Assembly: GCA_017163975.1 (NCBI GenBank)
Contig: JAFFSR010000242.1
Span: 4,923,001-4,987,000 of the forward strand
Length of the DNA stretch: 64,000 bases
Source: Anastatus disparis
Lineage: Eukaryota > Arthropoda > Insecta > Hymenoptera > Eupelmidae
Direction: 5' to 3'
Made by a program: the position numbers and the translations under genes
Shown here: piece by piece, positions 1 to 10,776 of the stretch
Layout of the letters: each line of letters opens with the position of its first letter
Numbering within the stretch: position 1 is the stretch's first letter
Notes under the pieces: generated by a model
Told to the model about the DNA's origin: nothing
Seen by the model: only the letters and a program-made list of their open reading frames with translations
Database searches by the model: none

Positions 1-2328
1 TGGCTTTATATCTATCGTTGTATTGCATTTTGAAATGAGACCTTCCGATATCTGCAATATACTGTATTAAACCATATTCGTGGAATCTGAGACAAACTTT
101 TTCAGCTTTTTTACGCAATGGAAAATCATCCCGAGTCAGAAACACGTTATATCTATCAAAAAGTTCATCCTCTACAATCTGTAATTCAGGATTTTCGTGA
201 GGTATATGATATTTAAACCAAAAACAATCTTTGACGCAAGCTACATGACTGTTATTGTTCATTAACTTTATACAATTCTCAAAATTTTCCATCACCTTAA
301 TTTCAAGTGAAGTATGTTTATAATACTGCACATAATATTCCGCAGCGTAAACTTCAAATCGATATTTTATTAAATCGTATACATTTTTTACATTTTTTGA
401 ACGAAGTGCTGGCGTTGTAAGTGCTGCACTCCATTCACATTGTCTATAAGTGTTGACAATTATAATTGCAAATATTAAACTAACAAAAATTAATCTTTTC
501 AATAGTGTAGTTGGAAAATTAATCATAGGAAGTCCAGCAGCAGTACGTAGAACGTCAATTACAACGTCTAAGTAGTTGGTTTTTAAAACAATTGTAAAAG
601 CTACTGATACCGTCCCAAAAAAAAGTAGAAATACTATAAATCCTTTTACGGAAAACACTGCAAATAGTTGTTCAAAGAGAGAAATCCTGTCTTTTTTTAT
701 AAGAAAACATATTTTAGTCTGTTCATAAAGTAATATTTCATTTTTCCATAACCCAAATTGATAATCGTCAACGCTATTAGCATCGTATTTACCACTCAGA
801 ACATCTTTTACTATGTCGGTTGCAACACCGTTAACATCTATCTTGCCATGGCATTCAATATTATAATATACAAAATTTAAATTACAACCAACTTCTTTCC
901 AAATCATTTTGGCTATTTTAGTAGTTATATCAAAAATATCTCTTTCTAAAACTATTCCATGAAAGTATGTGATAGGCATTTTTAATGATGATGCAGCAAT
1001 GTTTATAGAGTAGTTTGATAAATTTTTAGTTTTGTCAAATTTCAATGCTTTACAATCCAATGGAAGAATGGCATCTAATCATTGTGACAACATTCGCATT
1101 CAATGAAAAAATAAAAAAAGTATTATTCAAACACTTTATTTTAGATGAAAAAAATATAATTTAAAAACTGTTTGACGTTTGAAAATAAAAAAAAAGCATG
1201 AAAGATTAAATTAAATATGTTTATACTAGTATTGGAGCCTCCGAAAAAGATGATAAGATAGGTGTGCACGTGTCATGGTTTTTTTTTTAGTTTTTTGCAA
1301 ATAGAATATTATAAAAAATATACAAAAGATATGTTTTGATTTTTATATGATGTATCTTCAAGAAAAGTTGATTAAAGCTTTTTTCCATCTCCCGTTTTTT
1401 TAGTCATGATCTAAGTAAATAATTATTACGAAACATTGTCTCAAATGAATTAATATACGATTAACGAACAATATTTAAGAAATATTATTTTTACAGACGA
1501 AACTTTTTGATAAGAACCTCTAATGGATATTTTCATTCATAAAGAAATTAAATAATGATAATAATAATTAAAAAACTTTTTAAAATATTGCAATCTTACC
1601 AACAATAGTATAATGATGTACAAATAAAGTATAAAGATATCTATATCCTTGTACATAACTTTGACTTTCTGTCCAAAATTTTGGAGCGTAACCAGAATAT
1701 GGATTGAACGTATATAAATCAATCCCATGTTTAAAACTATGGCATAAATAAAGTACATTCAAAATATTAAATTTCCAAATAATACTTAAGAATAAATCTG
1801 CCGATTTGCAACTGTCAAAAGTTTGTCCATTGTTAATAAAAAAGGATGCCTCAATGTTCCACCACTTGGAAGTTTTCAACTTATATAAAGCCAATTCAAT
1901 GGCTGTTCTATCAAATTCATGTAAAATAAATTTTTTTATTGGAAATTTATTGACATTAATTACGTAACGTCGAACCATCATTTCATATCTTTCTAAAGTA
2001 TCTGCTTTATCCTTGCTCATTAGTATTATAGGTTTAGGAAATATTTGAAATACAAAAGAATGCACATAATAGCTCCAATTCCCCAAAATTATTATGGCTT
2101 CTGAATTATCGTGAAAACACTGATTGAATATTGCCAACTGTAAAAATTTAACTTAATATTATATATGGAATTAAAACAGTATCAATAAATGTTCATTACC
2201 TCTAATTCTATAGATTTTGATTTTAAAATTTGCAAATTATAGATTCCTGCAGCGTTTAAAAGCTTAGCATGATCACAAAGCATATATATGAAATACAATA
2301 ACATTTTATTTATTATTAAAGCATGCAT
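1..2328 (-). CDS. Divergent ionotropic receptor A1 (3 exons, 3' end outside window)
   Basis: Predicted ligand-gated cation channel of chemosensory neurons. Exons on the minus strand: 2328-2200 (43 codons, signal-peptide-like start MHALIINKMLLYFIYML), 2137-1600 (N-terminal domain with LYTFNPYSGYAPKFW) and 1074 to beyond position 1. Introns have GT-AG ends, phase 0 then phase 1 (62 and 525 bp). Exon 3 opens with PLDCKALKFDKTKNLSNY, the start of ligand-binding lobe S1. It continues through M1 (GFIVFLLFFGTVSVAF), a pore-loop region (VLRTAAGLPMINF) and M2 followed by NTYRQCEWSAALTTP, the IR equivalent of the iGluR SYTANLAAF segment, then the S2 lobe. I read no stop or frameshift in the 580 codons present. 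About 40 residues including M3 lie off the left edge. A2 is its closest relative here. The family call is firm; ligand and expression are unknown. Confidence 0.88.
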
Positions 2329-2679
2329 TTAGGTAATTTTCGAGAATAAAACATCTTTTCATTTTCTATATTTTGAAATGTCCATTTGTTGCATATTTCA
2401 AGAACAGAAAACTTTTTTTATTTAAATATTATTTTTAAAAAAGGTAAAATAAAGAGTCTGGCTATGAATTGTACGCTACTGCAAACAAAATTTATTTGTC
2501 ACCTTGGTGGCTAAAAAATAACATAGTAAAAAGATAGCAAACAGATAAGGAGGTTGTTAAGTATTCAAGAAAATTGTAATTATTTATGATATAATTTCCA
2601 GTAAAATTATAATGAATTGCCCGTTGGAATACCAATGTAAAATTAAAAAACCATAAACGCGTATAGTTAATAAATAGTA
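2329..2679. other. Upstream flank of A1, duplicated with the gene
   Basis: This AT-rich stretch aligns by eye with the flank upstream of A2 (about 10375-10640). They share a run reading AACTTTTTT..AATATTATTTT.AAAAAAGG and continue with scattered substitutions and small indels. The duplication that made A1 and A2 therefore included several hundred bases of upstream DNA. Short open frames here are not conserved in frame between the two copies, so I do not call a gene. Confidence 0.6.
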
Positions 2680-3022
2680 TTTTATTCACACCTCAACAAT
2701 AATGGCCACTTTATTAAATCGAAAAGCGAACCGAAAGAAGAATATTTTTAACTTCTAAAATTTTGCGGGAAAAACGTACTTTTCTCCCACTAAATTAGTT
2801 TTATAAAATTGAATAAATTGTTGAAATTTTTTTATAAAATATTTATTTTTTATTAATATTAAAATATTTATCAAATAAACTAATAATTATTAGAAAAGTA
2901 TCAAATTTCAATAAAAAACAATATATTATAAAATTTATAAGATTTTTTCAATTTTATTTTTTTTTAAATTGTGCATGCTTTTTTTTCTTTAAGTGGTCAC
3001 TGTTGAGGTAAGAATAAAGCAC
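2680..3022. mobile_element. AT-rich MITE-like element with imperfect terminal inverted repeats
   Basis: The left end at 2690 reads ACCTCAACAATAATGGCCAC. The right end, reverse-complemented from 3009, reads ACCTCAACAGTGACCACTT. The bases outside (TTTATTC on both, inverted) extend the repeat outward. The interior is about 280 bp of very AT-rich sequence without coding potential. No clean target duplication is visible, so the superfamily is unknown. The left edge (TAGTATTTTA, about 2676) resembles the ends of the hairpin elements at 3304 and 57149, so this and the 3304 element may be parts of one compound insertion. Confidence 0.55.
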
Positions 3023-3303
3023 AATATGGAACTCGAGAGAAAAATCTAATTTCTCCCTCGGGAATTTACTTTCCTTGCTTCGCTTCGCTTGCTCTTGTTA
3101 TACATTATGCAACAAGGGAACAAAATAAATGATTTTCGACCAGTGCGTTGGTTAAGCCTGAACTTCGTGTCCGAATATACGATACCGAAATCACTTACTC
3201 GCCTTTATGTATTAAATACTATATCAAAAATACAAGCAATATAAAAATAAAATAGCATCGAAGATAAAATGTTATTTTATTTTTTGATCGAAAGAAGAGA
3301 ATA

Positions 3304-3527
3304 TAGTATATTACACATCTAGGGAGATAAAGAACTGGCGAGTCCATAGCACCTGTAAATTGCGACCCGAGTCAGAGACGAGGGTGGCAAACATGTGCCA
3401 TAGGATCGCCATTTTACCCCCCGTGGTGTGTATACTATTTTTCGCTATACCCAGGCGGAAAATACAACTTTCGTTTTTGGGTGCCTGGGCGAAAGTTATA
3501 CTTTCGGGCGGAGTATGGCGAAAAAAT
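3304..3527 (+). mobile_element. Two-hairpin dispersed element, copy 1
   Basis: It begins TAGTATATTACACATCTAGG. Hairpin 1 pairs GGGAGATAAAG..GGCGAGTCC (about 3322) with GGATCGCCATTTTACCCCCC (about 3402). After GTATACTATTTTT comes hairpin 2, about 3439-3527, whose 36-nt arms match at roughly 29 positions; several mismatches are T/C or A/G changes that would be G-U pairs in RNA. Homologous copies lie at 52563-52703 (reversed) and 57149-57345. An 84-codon frame crosses it but follows the hairpin arms and is not a gene. Confidence 0.7.
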
Positions 3528-5799
3528 ATTATTATTCATAAGTTGAGCAAGAAGAGCAAGAGAAGTGAGGGAAACACAGCTCAGCCTCTAAAAAGAATAA
3601 TGAAAAATTATTAAAATGATTAAACTTTATGTACAGAATATTTTTCATTCTTTGCAGAAATAGCCAAAATCAAGCTATTAAAAGAAATTCCGGAAACCAA
3701 ATATCTGACTTTGTACGGTTGTAGGCGTCGAAACCACCTTAAATGTTGCACTTGTTAACCCCTTTCCGAAAATCAATAAATATAAATGTTGTTGAAAGGT
3801 GGTAGACAATTTTACAATCATATAAGTAGTTTTAAGAGGTACTTTATTACATGAAATTGAATCATAAAATGATAACTTTATTATTTTTTGTAAATTTTAT
3901 AACTTTAACTTTTTTGTACAACAGCTATTTATTATAATAATAATAATATTTTATTACTTCGTAAAAAAATATGAAAACACTCAACATGTATAAAATTATC
4001 ATATAATAAAAACTGTATTTTAATTGATCTAGAGAAATGGCTTTATATCTATCTTTGTACTGCGTATTATAATAAGATGTTCCAATATCTTGAATATAAT
4101 GTATTAAACCATGTTCATACAATCTAAGACTGATTTTTTCTGCTTTTTTCCGCAATGGAAAATCATCGCGAGTCAGAAACACGTTATATCTATCAAAAAG
4201 TTCGTCCTCTACAACTTGTAATTCAGGATATTCATAGGGTATAAGATGTCCAAGCCAAAAACAATCCTTAATGCAAGCAACATAACTATTATCATTTACA
4301 AAGTTTATGCAATTGTTAAAATTCTCTATCACCTTAATTTGAATAGGCGTGTGCCTATAATACTGGACGTAATATTTCCCAGGTGCGTACATTTTGAATT
4401 TATATTTTATTAAATCATATGCATTCTTAACATTTTTTGGGCGAAACATTCGAGTTGTAAGTACTGCACTCCACTGACATTGTCTATAAGTATTTACAAT
4501 TATAATTGCAAATATCAAACAAATGTGTATTGATCTTTTTAATATTGTGGTTGGGAAATTAATCATAGGAAGTCCAGCAGCAGTTCTTAGCACATCAATC
4601 ACAGCATCTTGGTAGTTGATTTTCAAAATAAATGTAAAAATTATTGAAATTATTCCAAAGAAAAATAAAAATACTATAAATCCTTCTACGGAAAATATTT
4701 TGAATAGCTGTTCGAAAAGAGAAATCTTGTCTTTTTTATGAGAAAGCATACTTTCGTCTGTTTATAATGAATTATTTCATTTTTCCACAATTGAAAGTCG
4801 TTCGTACCACTAGTTTCGTATTTACCACGTAAGTCATCTTTGACCATGTTGGTTGCCATACCGTTTGCTGTTATAGTACCATGGTATTTAATATTATAAT
4901 ATACAAAATTGAAAGCACAACCAATTTCTTTCCAAATCATTTTTGCTATTTTAGTAGACATATCAAAAATATCTTTTTCTATAACCATTCCTTTGAAGTA
5001 TCTGATAGGCACCTTTGATGATGATGTAGCAATGTTTATTGAGTAGTTAGATAAATTACGAGTCTTGTCAAATTTCAATGCTTTGCAATCCAATGGAAAT
5101 ACACTGAGAAAAAAATTTAGTTGAGTCAATGAAATAAATTTAGTTATTAAATATTTTGTTGATAAAAATTAATTTTGATTGAAGTAATATGCAAGGTTAT
5201 TAAATCACTGAAATATTTAGTTGGGATAAAAAAAATTGATACCCAAGTTAAAAAAAATAAATATTTTTTTAAAATAAAGAAAAATTTATTGTTTCGGTTA
5301 AATTATTTGATTGATTTAATCAAATCAATTTCATTAAGGCAGCTGATAAAATTTTATAAAATATTTATTTGTAACAATAGAATATGTTTGTAAATTATCT
5401 ATATATTTTGTTACAGTAATTAAATATTTATTTTAGTAAATCGTTTGTTAAATTTACAAAATCTTTTATAACAATAAAAAAATATTGGTCAATCATCAAT
5501 ATAATATTTGCTTGAATTAACGGTCATCCGATTAAGTTAAAGAAGCTTATATTGTAAATAAATGCTTCATTAAGTTAATAACATTGTCATTTAATTAATA
5601 ATATATGTGATTGTATAAAAAAAAATATTTTGTTGTATATAACATAAAATTTGATCAGCATTTCAATAAAAATTGCAATTGATTGAAAGAAATAGGTTCC
5701 TTAAAATCAATAAATCCGATTTCAATGAATTTACAAAAGAAAACCAATAAATTATTTTTTAAAGTCAAGAAAGGTGTAACGTAAAATTAGATATTAAAT

Positions 5800-6540
5800 T
5801 TTTTTAAAGAAATATTTATTAAACCGAATATATTTATTCTATTATTTCTATCAAGTTGTTATTGAAACAAGAATATAATTCACTGATTTAATTAAATATT
5901 ATATTAACACTTCCATGAAATTACTTTAATGTTCAATAATGTATTAGATTATTTTAATGAAATATTTATTAAACCAAATATATTTATTTTATTATTTCTA
6001 TCAAATTGTTATTGAATCAAGAATATATGTCACTGATTTAATTAAATATTGTATTAACACTTCTATTGAATTACTTTAATGTTTAATAATATATTTGATT
6101 ATCTTAATGAAATATTTATTAAACCAAATATATTTATCCTATTATTTCTATCAAGTTATTATTGAAACAAGAATATATTTCATTGATTCAATTAAATATT
6201 ATATTAACATTTCCATAAAATTACTTTGATGTTTAATAATATATTTAATTATCTTAATAAAATGTTTACCAATTCTAACGTATTTATTCTATTATTTTTA
6301 TCAAATTTTGATTAAAAGAAGAATATATTACATTGATTTAATTAATTATTATATCACCTTTATTAAATTACTTTACTGTTCAATAATATATTTAATTATA
6401 TTAATGAAATATTTAAATAATGTCAAAATTATTGTTTTATTCTTTCAATAAATTTTGAATAATAACAAAAAGATATTTCATTGTTTTAAATAAATATTGT
6501 ATGACTTATATTAAATTATTTCACTGGCCAATGAAATACC
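5800..6540. repeat. Tandem repeat, period about 150 bp, about five copies
   Basis: The phrase GAAATATTTATTAAACCAAA ends or recurs at 5821, 5971, 6121 and (diverged) 6271, exactly 150 bp apart, with a weaker fifth unit near 6417. Each unit carries ATTATTTCTATCAAGTTG and a poly-AT tail. It lies wholly within the 4.1-kb element. Confidence 0.85.
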
Positions 6541-7679
6541 TAATCATTTTAATTCAATATTTAGTTGCTTTGATGAATGTGTTTTTTCTCTTTATGAAAT
6601 ATATGATTGATTCTATGAAATATCTCATTGTCTTTTGGTCAAATAATTTGATTGCTATATTATAATTAATTGGATTCATTAAATTAATTAAATTTTTAAT
6701 TGATTCAAATATTTGATTTATCTTGTTCTATAAAATTATTTTATTACTTTTATTATTTAATTATATTGCGTCTATGAAATTAGTGATTAATTGAATTAAT
6801 TATTATTTTTAACAATTAAATATTTTATTATTTATGTCCCAATTAAATATTTTGTTGTATTAATTAATTTCTTTATCAGATCGATTAAATAATTATTTGA
6901 TTATCTTAATGAAATATTTATTGAAACAAACAGTTATTATTTAATAACATATTTACTAAATCAAATGAAATATAATGTTAAAATTAATATTTAATATTCT
7001 TGAAAAATATTTTTTTGTATAAGTTATCATCCTTTATACTCAAACAAACTCATGTTTAAAATACGTGTCTTGCTAAGTGAATAACTTAGCAAAATATGTA
7101 CTAAAGTTAATAAAAATTACAGAGAAATCTGATTAAATACTTGTTAAAATCAAGTAAATCTACTATTTGATTCATCTACATAATTTATTTCATTCAAATA
7201 ACACATATTTGAACTAAAAGAAACATTTATTGTTTTAACAAAATCATTTAGTTCGATGGTTTGACGATATAACCGCTTGGTGGCGTCGTTAATTTTCGAT
7301 CTCGCAAGCGGTAAGAGGGCTTCTAAGTTGATATATAAGGAAGTTAAAAATCCAAGATAATACGTAAATTGTAATGCGAGCGAAATTTATGTTAGATTTA
7401 CTGCGTGTACGATCACTGTATAAAGCATACTAATGCTAGTATGTTAATAATTGTTATTCTTTACCATATAAATAAATGGAATCATATTCACCTGTCCTTT
7501 AATGAGTCATCAATTCATTGATGTTAATAAATAAATGTAAATCACTGAAAGCAAATACTGTTGATTAAAGACAGTATTTGTTCGATTAAAATATCTATAA
7601 ATCGAATTAATTAAATATTTCTTTACTTTGAAGGAATATTTTATTTGAGATAACCGAATAATTAATCAATTTTTTGTTA

Positions 7680-8048
7680 AGACAATGAATTAATTTTATT
7701 AAATCTTAAAATTTTATTAAATTTAAAATATTCAATAAATTAAACTTTCATTTGAAAATATAAAACATTGAACTAATTTAATTTCAATATAGCATTAATA
7801 TGATGAAATAATTAATTAGAAAAACAAATGGACATTTTAATTGATAATTTTTTTTTATTAAAACAATGAATTAATTTTATTGAATCAATCTTCGCGACAT
7901 TTAATAAGTCAAATATTTAATTGAAAATACAAAATATTATTTGATTTAATTTCAATATGTATATTAATGTAATGAAATAATCAATTAGAAAAACAAATGG
8001 GCGTTTTAATTGATAAAATTTTTTATAAAAACAATGAATTAATTTTAT
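7680..8048. repeat. Tandem repeat, period about 170-180 bp, continued after 8943
   Basis: ACAATGAATTAATTTTAT recurs at about 7682, 7863 and 8031, and a long block containing GAAAAACAAATGG recurs with it. The third unit is split: its continuation (TGAATCAATCTTCGCGACAT) resumes at 8945 after a nested insertion. The intact copy at 7875 shows the uninterrupted sequence. Confidence 0.75.
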
Positions 8049-8940
8049 AGCACTGCGGGACCTAAATCCGCACTTAGGTAACACTTTTCTGTTACCTAGG
8101 TGGCACTTTTTTACACGGTACAATAATGAATTTACTTAGGTAACGTACGTATATAAAAAGAAATAATTTTATATGTAAATTATTTTTTAAAGTATTTTCA
8201 TAAATAACAATAAGCTTTAGTATATTGAAACTCTTTTACATTAACATTCTTCAAATTAAATAACAATTATAAGCAAGTAAGATACGAGTAAAACTAAAAT
8301 TGATAGTAGCGTAACATGTAAAGCGAAGAGGTATAGTCATTTCAGCGTTGTATTATAAAATGCCACGGGGAACCCCCTATTACTACACACGATTGCTATT
8401 CCTATACTAAACATGTTACCTCCTCACCGCTCCTACGACGCTAATTCATACGTGAAACAAAATTTCAATTTATGACTTCATAGAAGATGATTTCAACAAA
8501 CAATTTCACATAATATCAATAATATTGATAAAAATTAATTATTATTACACATTTTGAGTATATTTTTGAAATTATATTCTTTTTTTTCTTTTTCGATCTA
8601 TTATTTATGGAGTGTTTAGTTTTAGTTTATTTATAGTTTTCTTTTCTTTTTTTCGATTTATCATTCACAGAATGCGTAGTGTTTGGTTTTTTATAGTTTT
8701 CGCTTTTATTTTTTGAATTATAATTCGTGGAGTGCATAGTTTTTGTTTATTACTGATTTTGAAGAGTACAAATTTAATTTGGCGGATTTATGTCCCACGT
8801 GCTACAAAATAGTATACGATACTCGTGACCTTAGTGGAACTTTATTACACGGCACTAGGTTATCGCCCTCGCTGCGCTCGGGCGATAACTCCGGCCGTGT
8901 AATAAAGTGCCACTTAGGTCACTTGTATCGTAATGTACTA
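8049..8940. mobile_element. 892-bp hairpin-ended element nested in the 4.1-kb element
   Basis: It splits a tandem-repeat unit whose uninterrupted form is present at 7875, with TTAT at both edges (8045-8048 and 8941-8944). The left end has a perfect 12-bp stem (CACTTAGGTAAC / GTTACCTAGGTG, about 8070-8103). The right end is a long palindrome (about 8808-8943) with stems GTGACCTTAGTGG, ACTTTATTACACGG and GGTTATCGCCC around a TCGCTGCGCTC loop. The left and right hairpins are related (GTKACCTARGTGGCACTTT). The interior also contains three 60-70-bp T-rich repeats (8575-8760) and another foldback near 8309-8450. No gene is supported. Confidence 0.7.
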
Positions 8941-10370
8941 TTATTGAATCAATCTTCGCGACATTTAGTAAGTCAAATATTTATTTGAAAATACAAAATA
9001 TTATTTTTAACCAATATTTGTGATGTTTAGTAGAATCAAATATTTATTTAAAAAAATGAAATATTTATTTGACTCAATTAAAATATTTGTATTAATGTAA
9101 CAAAATATTTTATGTGCCGCCCGCACCTAAGGGATTTCATTGATTCAATTAAGCCTTACTTAATCCAACTAAATTTTTTTCTCAGTGTATGACATCTAAT
9201 TTTGGTGAAAAAATATGTAATCCATGAAACATTTAAAAAAGTATTATTCAAACACTTCAAGTCAGATTAAAAAAATATAGTTTAAAAATTATTAGACGTT
9301 TGAAAATAAAAATAAAAATTAAAGTACCTTTAATATATACTCATTAAATAAATTTAAATATCATTCAGTGGAGATTAAAAAAAAATATTCTTGATACCAC
9401 AGGTGTGCACAAACTATGCTTTTGTTTTAGTCTTTTGAAAATAGCATATTATTAAAATTTATATTTACTAAAAGCATATTTTTACTTTTTAGTATGATTT
9501 ATTTTTAAAATAAACAATTTAAAAATTAATTAAATTTAATTAATAAGGAAAAGCGTCAGGTGAAAAATCAGATGTAAAAATTAAATATCAAATAGTAATA
9601 ACAACACTTCAGAAAATATTGTAATCTTACCGTTAAATTCATAATGATATACAAATAAGGTAAGAAGATTTTCACCTCCTTGCAAATAACTTTGACTTTC
9701 TGTCCAGAATTTTGGTGCGTGCTGGGAATATGGATAAAACGTATATGAATCAATTCCATTATCAAAACTATGACATAAATAAATTATATTCAAAATATTG
9801 AATTTCCAAATTATACTAAAAAATAAATCTATCGATTTGCAACTGTCAAAAGTTTGTCCATTGTTAATAAGAAAGAATGCATCAATGTTCCACCACTTGC
9901 AAGTTTTCAATTTATTTAATTCCATGGCTGTTCCATTAAGTTCATAAAAAATAAATGTTTTGATTGTAAATTCATTAACATCGATTGAGTAACGTCGAAT
10001 CAACGTTTCATATCTTTGTAAGGTATCTAATTTATCTATGCCTAATAGTATTACAGGTTTAGGAGACATTTGAAAAACAAATTGATGTATGTAATAACTC
10101 CAATTCCCAAAAATGATTACGGCTTCGGTATTATCATTAAAACATTGATTAAATATTGCTAACTATAAAATTATAAATTAAAATTGTTATAAGTGATATT
10201 AAAATAATGTAGATAAATGTTTTTACCTCTAATTTTCTAGACTTTAATTTTGATATTTGCAAATTATAAATGTCTGGTTGATACAAAAAGACAGCGTTTA
10301 AAAACTTTACGTGATTATAGAGCATATATATGAAATACAATATCATTTTATTTATTTTTAAAGCATGCAT

Positions 10371-10776
10371 TTATCTAATTATTGAAAAAATGTATCAATT
10401 ATATATATTTTAAATTTCTATTTTTAGTAGTATATTCATTAATAGTAAACTTTTTTGGTTTCAATATTATTTTCAAAAAAGGCAATAAAGACTTTAATTA
10501 TGAATTTTACATTACTGGAAAAAAAATTTACTTGTCATTTTGGTCGACAAAAAATATATCTACTAAAAAGATAGTGGAGAGATTAGTGGCAGTTGTTAAA
10601 TTTTCGGGAAAATTGTTACTGATCGTATTTATATTTTTCGGTAAAATTACTTTTAATAATTCGTAGCAATATTGAAAAAGCATAAATATGCATAGTAAGG
10701 AAATAGTATATTATGATATTAGATTAAAAATTAGAGTATCCTGTACACTTTTTTATATCTTTATCTGGCTGCGTTA
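10371..10776. other. Spacer between A3 and A2 (duplicated flank)
   Basis: AT-rich. Its first part is homologous to the A1 upstream flank. A 94-codon plus-strand frame (10382-10666) is not maintained in the A1 copy, where indels and a stop break it, so it is left uncalled. A3 terminates just inside this spacer. Confidence 0.5.

Larger units (their letters stand above)
5102..9187. mobile_element. 4.1-kb AT-rich transposon-like element, TA target duplication
   Basis: Both ends read inward CACTGAGAAAAAAATTTAG and match perfectly for 22 bp as inverted repeats. They are flanked by TA at 5100-5101 and 9188-9189. A further inverted match (A/GTCAATGAAAT) follows inside. The interior is extremely AT-rich and holds 150-bp tandem repeats, 170-180-bp tandem repeats and a nested hairpin-ended element. 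I see no transposase-length open frame, so it is probably non-autonomous. The TA duplication is compatible with Tc1/mariner-type integration, but the superfamily is unproven. Empty-site structure is clear from A1, which lacks it at the same place. Confidence 0.85.
3925..10370 (-). pseudogene. Ionotropic receptor A2, broken by a 4.1-kb insertion and a 1-bp deletion
   Basis: Same three-exon plan as A1. Exon 1 is 10370-10227 (48 codons, starts MHALKINKMILYFIYML), exon 2 is 10162-9631 (532 nt, ends in phase 1), and exon 3 is 9195-9188 continued at 5099-3925. A TA-flanked element (5102-9187) sits only eight bases into exon 3. A second lesion lies near 4731-4736: the A-run encoding the IKK before DKISLFEQL has six A's where A1 has seven, throwing the reading frame. 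Allowing for both lesions, the exon lengths sum to a multiple of three (about 619 codons), so the rest is well preserved and decay looks recent. M1, pore, M2 (NTYRQCQWSAVLTTRM) and M3 are all recognisable. The single-base gap could be an assembly error; the insertion could not. Confidence 0.88.

Noticed and set aside
3360..3614. 84-codon frame in the A1-A2 spacer
   Set aside because: It follows both arms of a hairpin element and is not shared by other copies.
5800..6540. CRISPR-like array
   Set aside because: Whole 150-bp units repeat without unique spacers, inside a eukaryotic transposon.
10382..10666. 94-codon plus-strand frame between A3 and A2
   Set aside because: The duplicated copy upstream of A1 has indels and a stop in this frame, so it is not conserved as protein.
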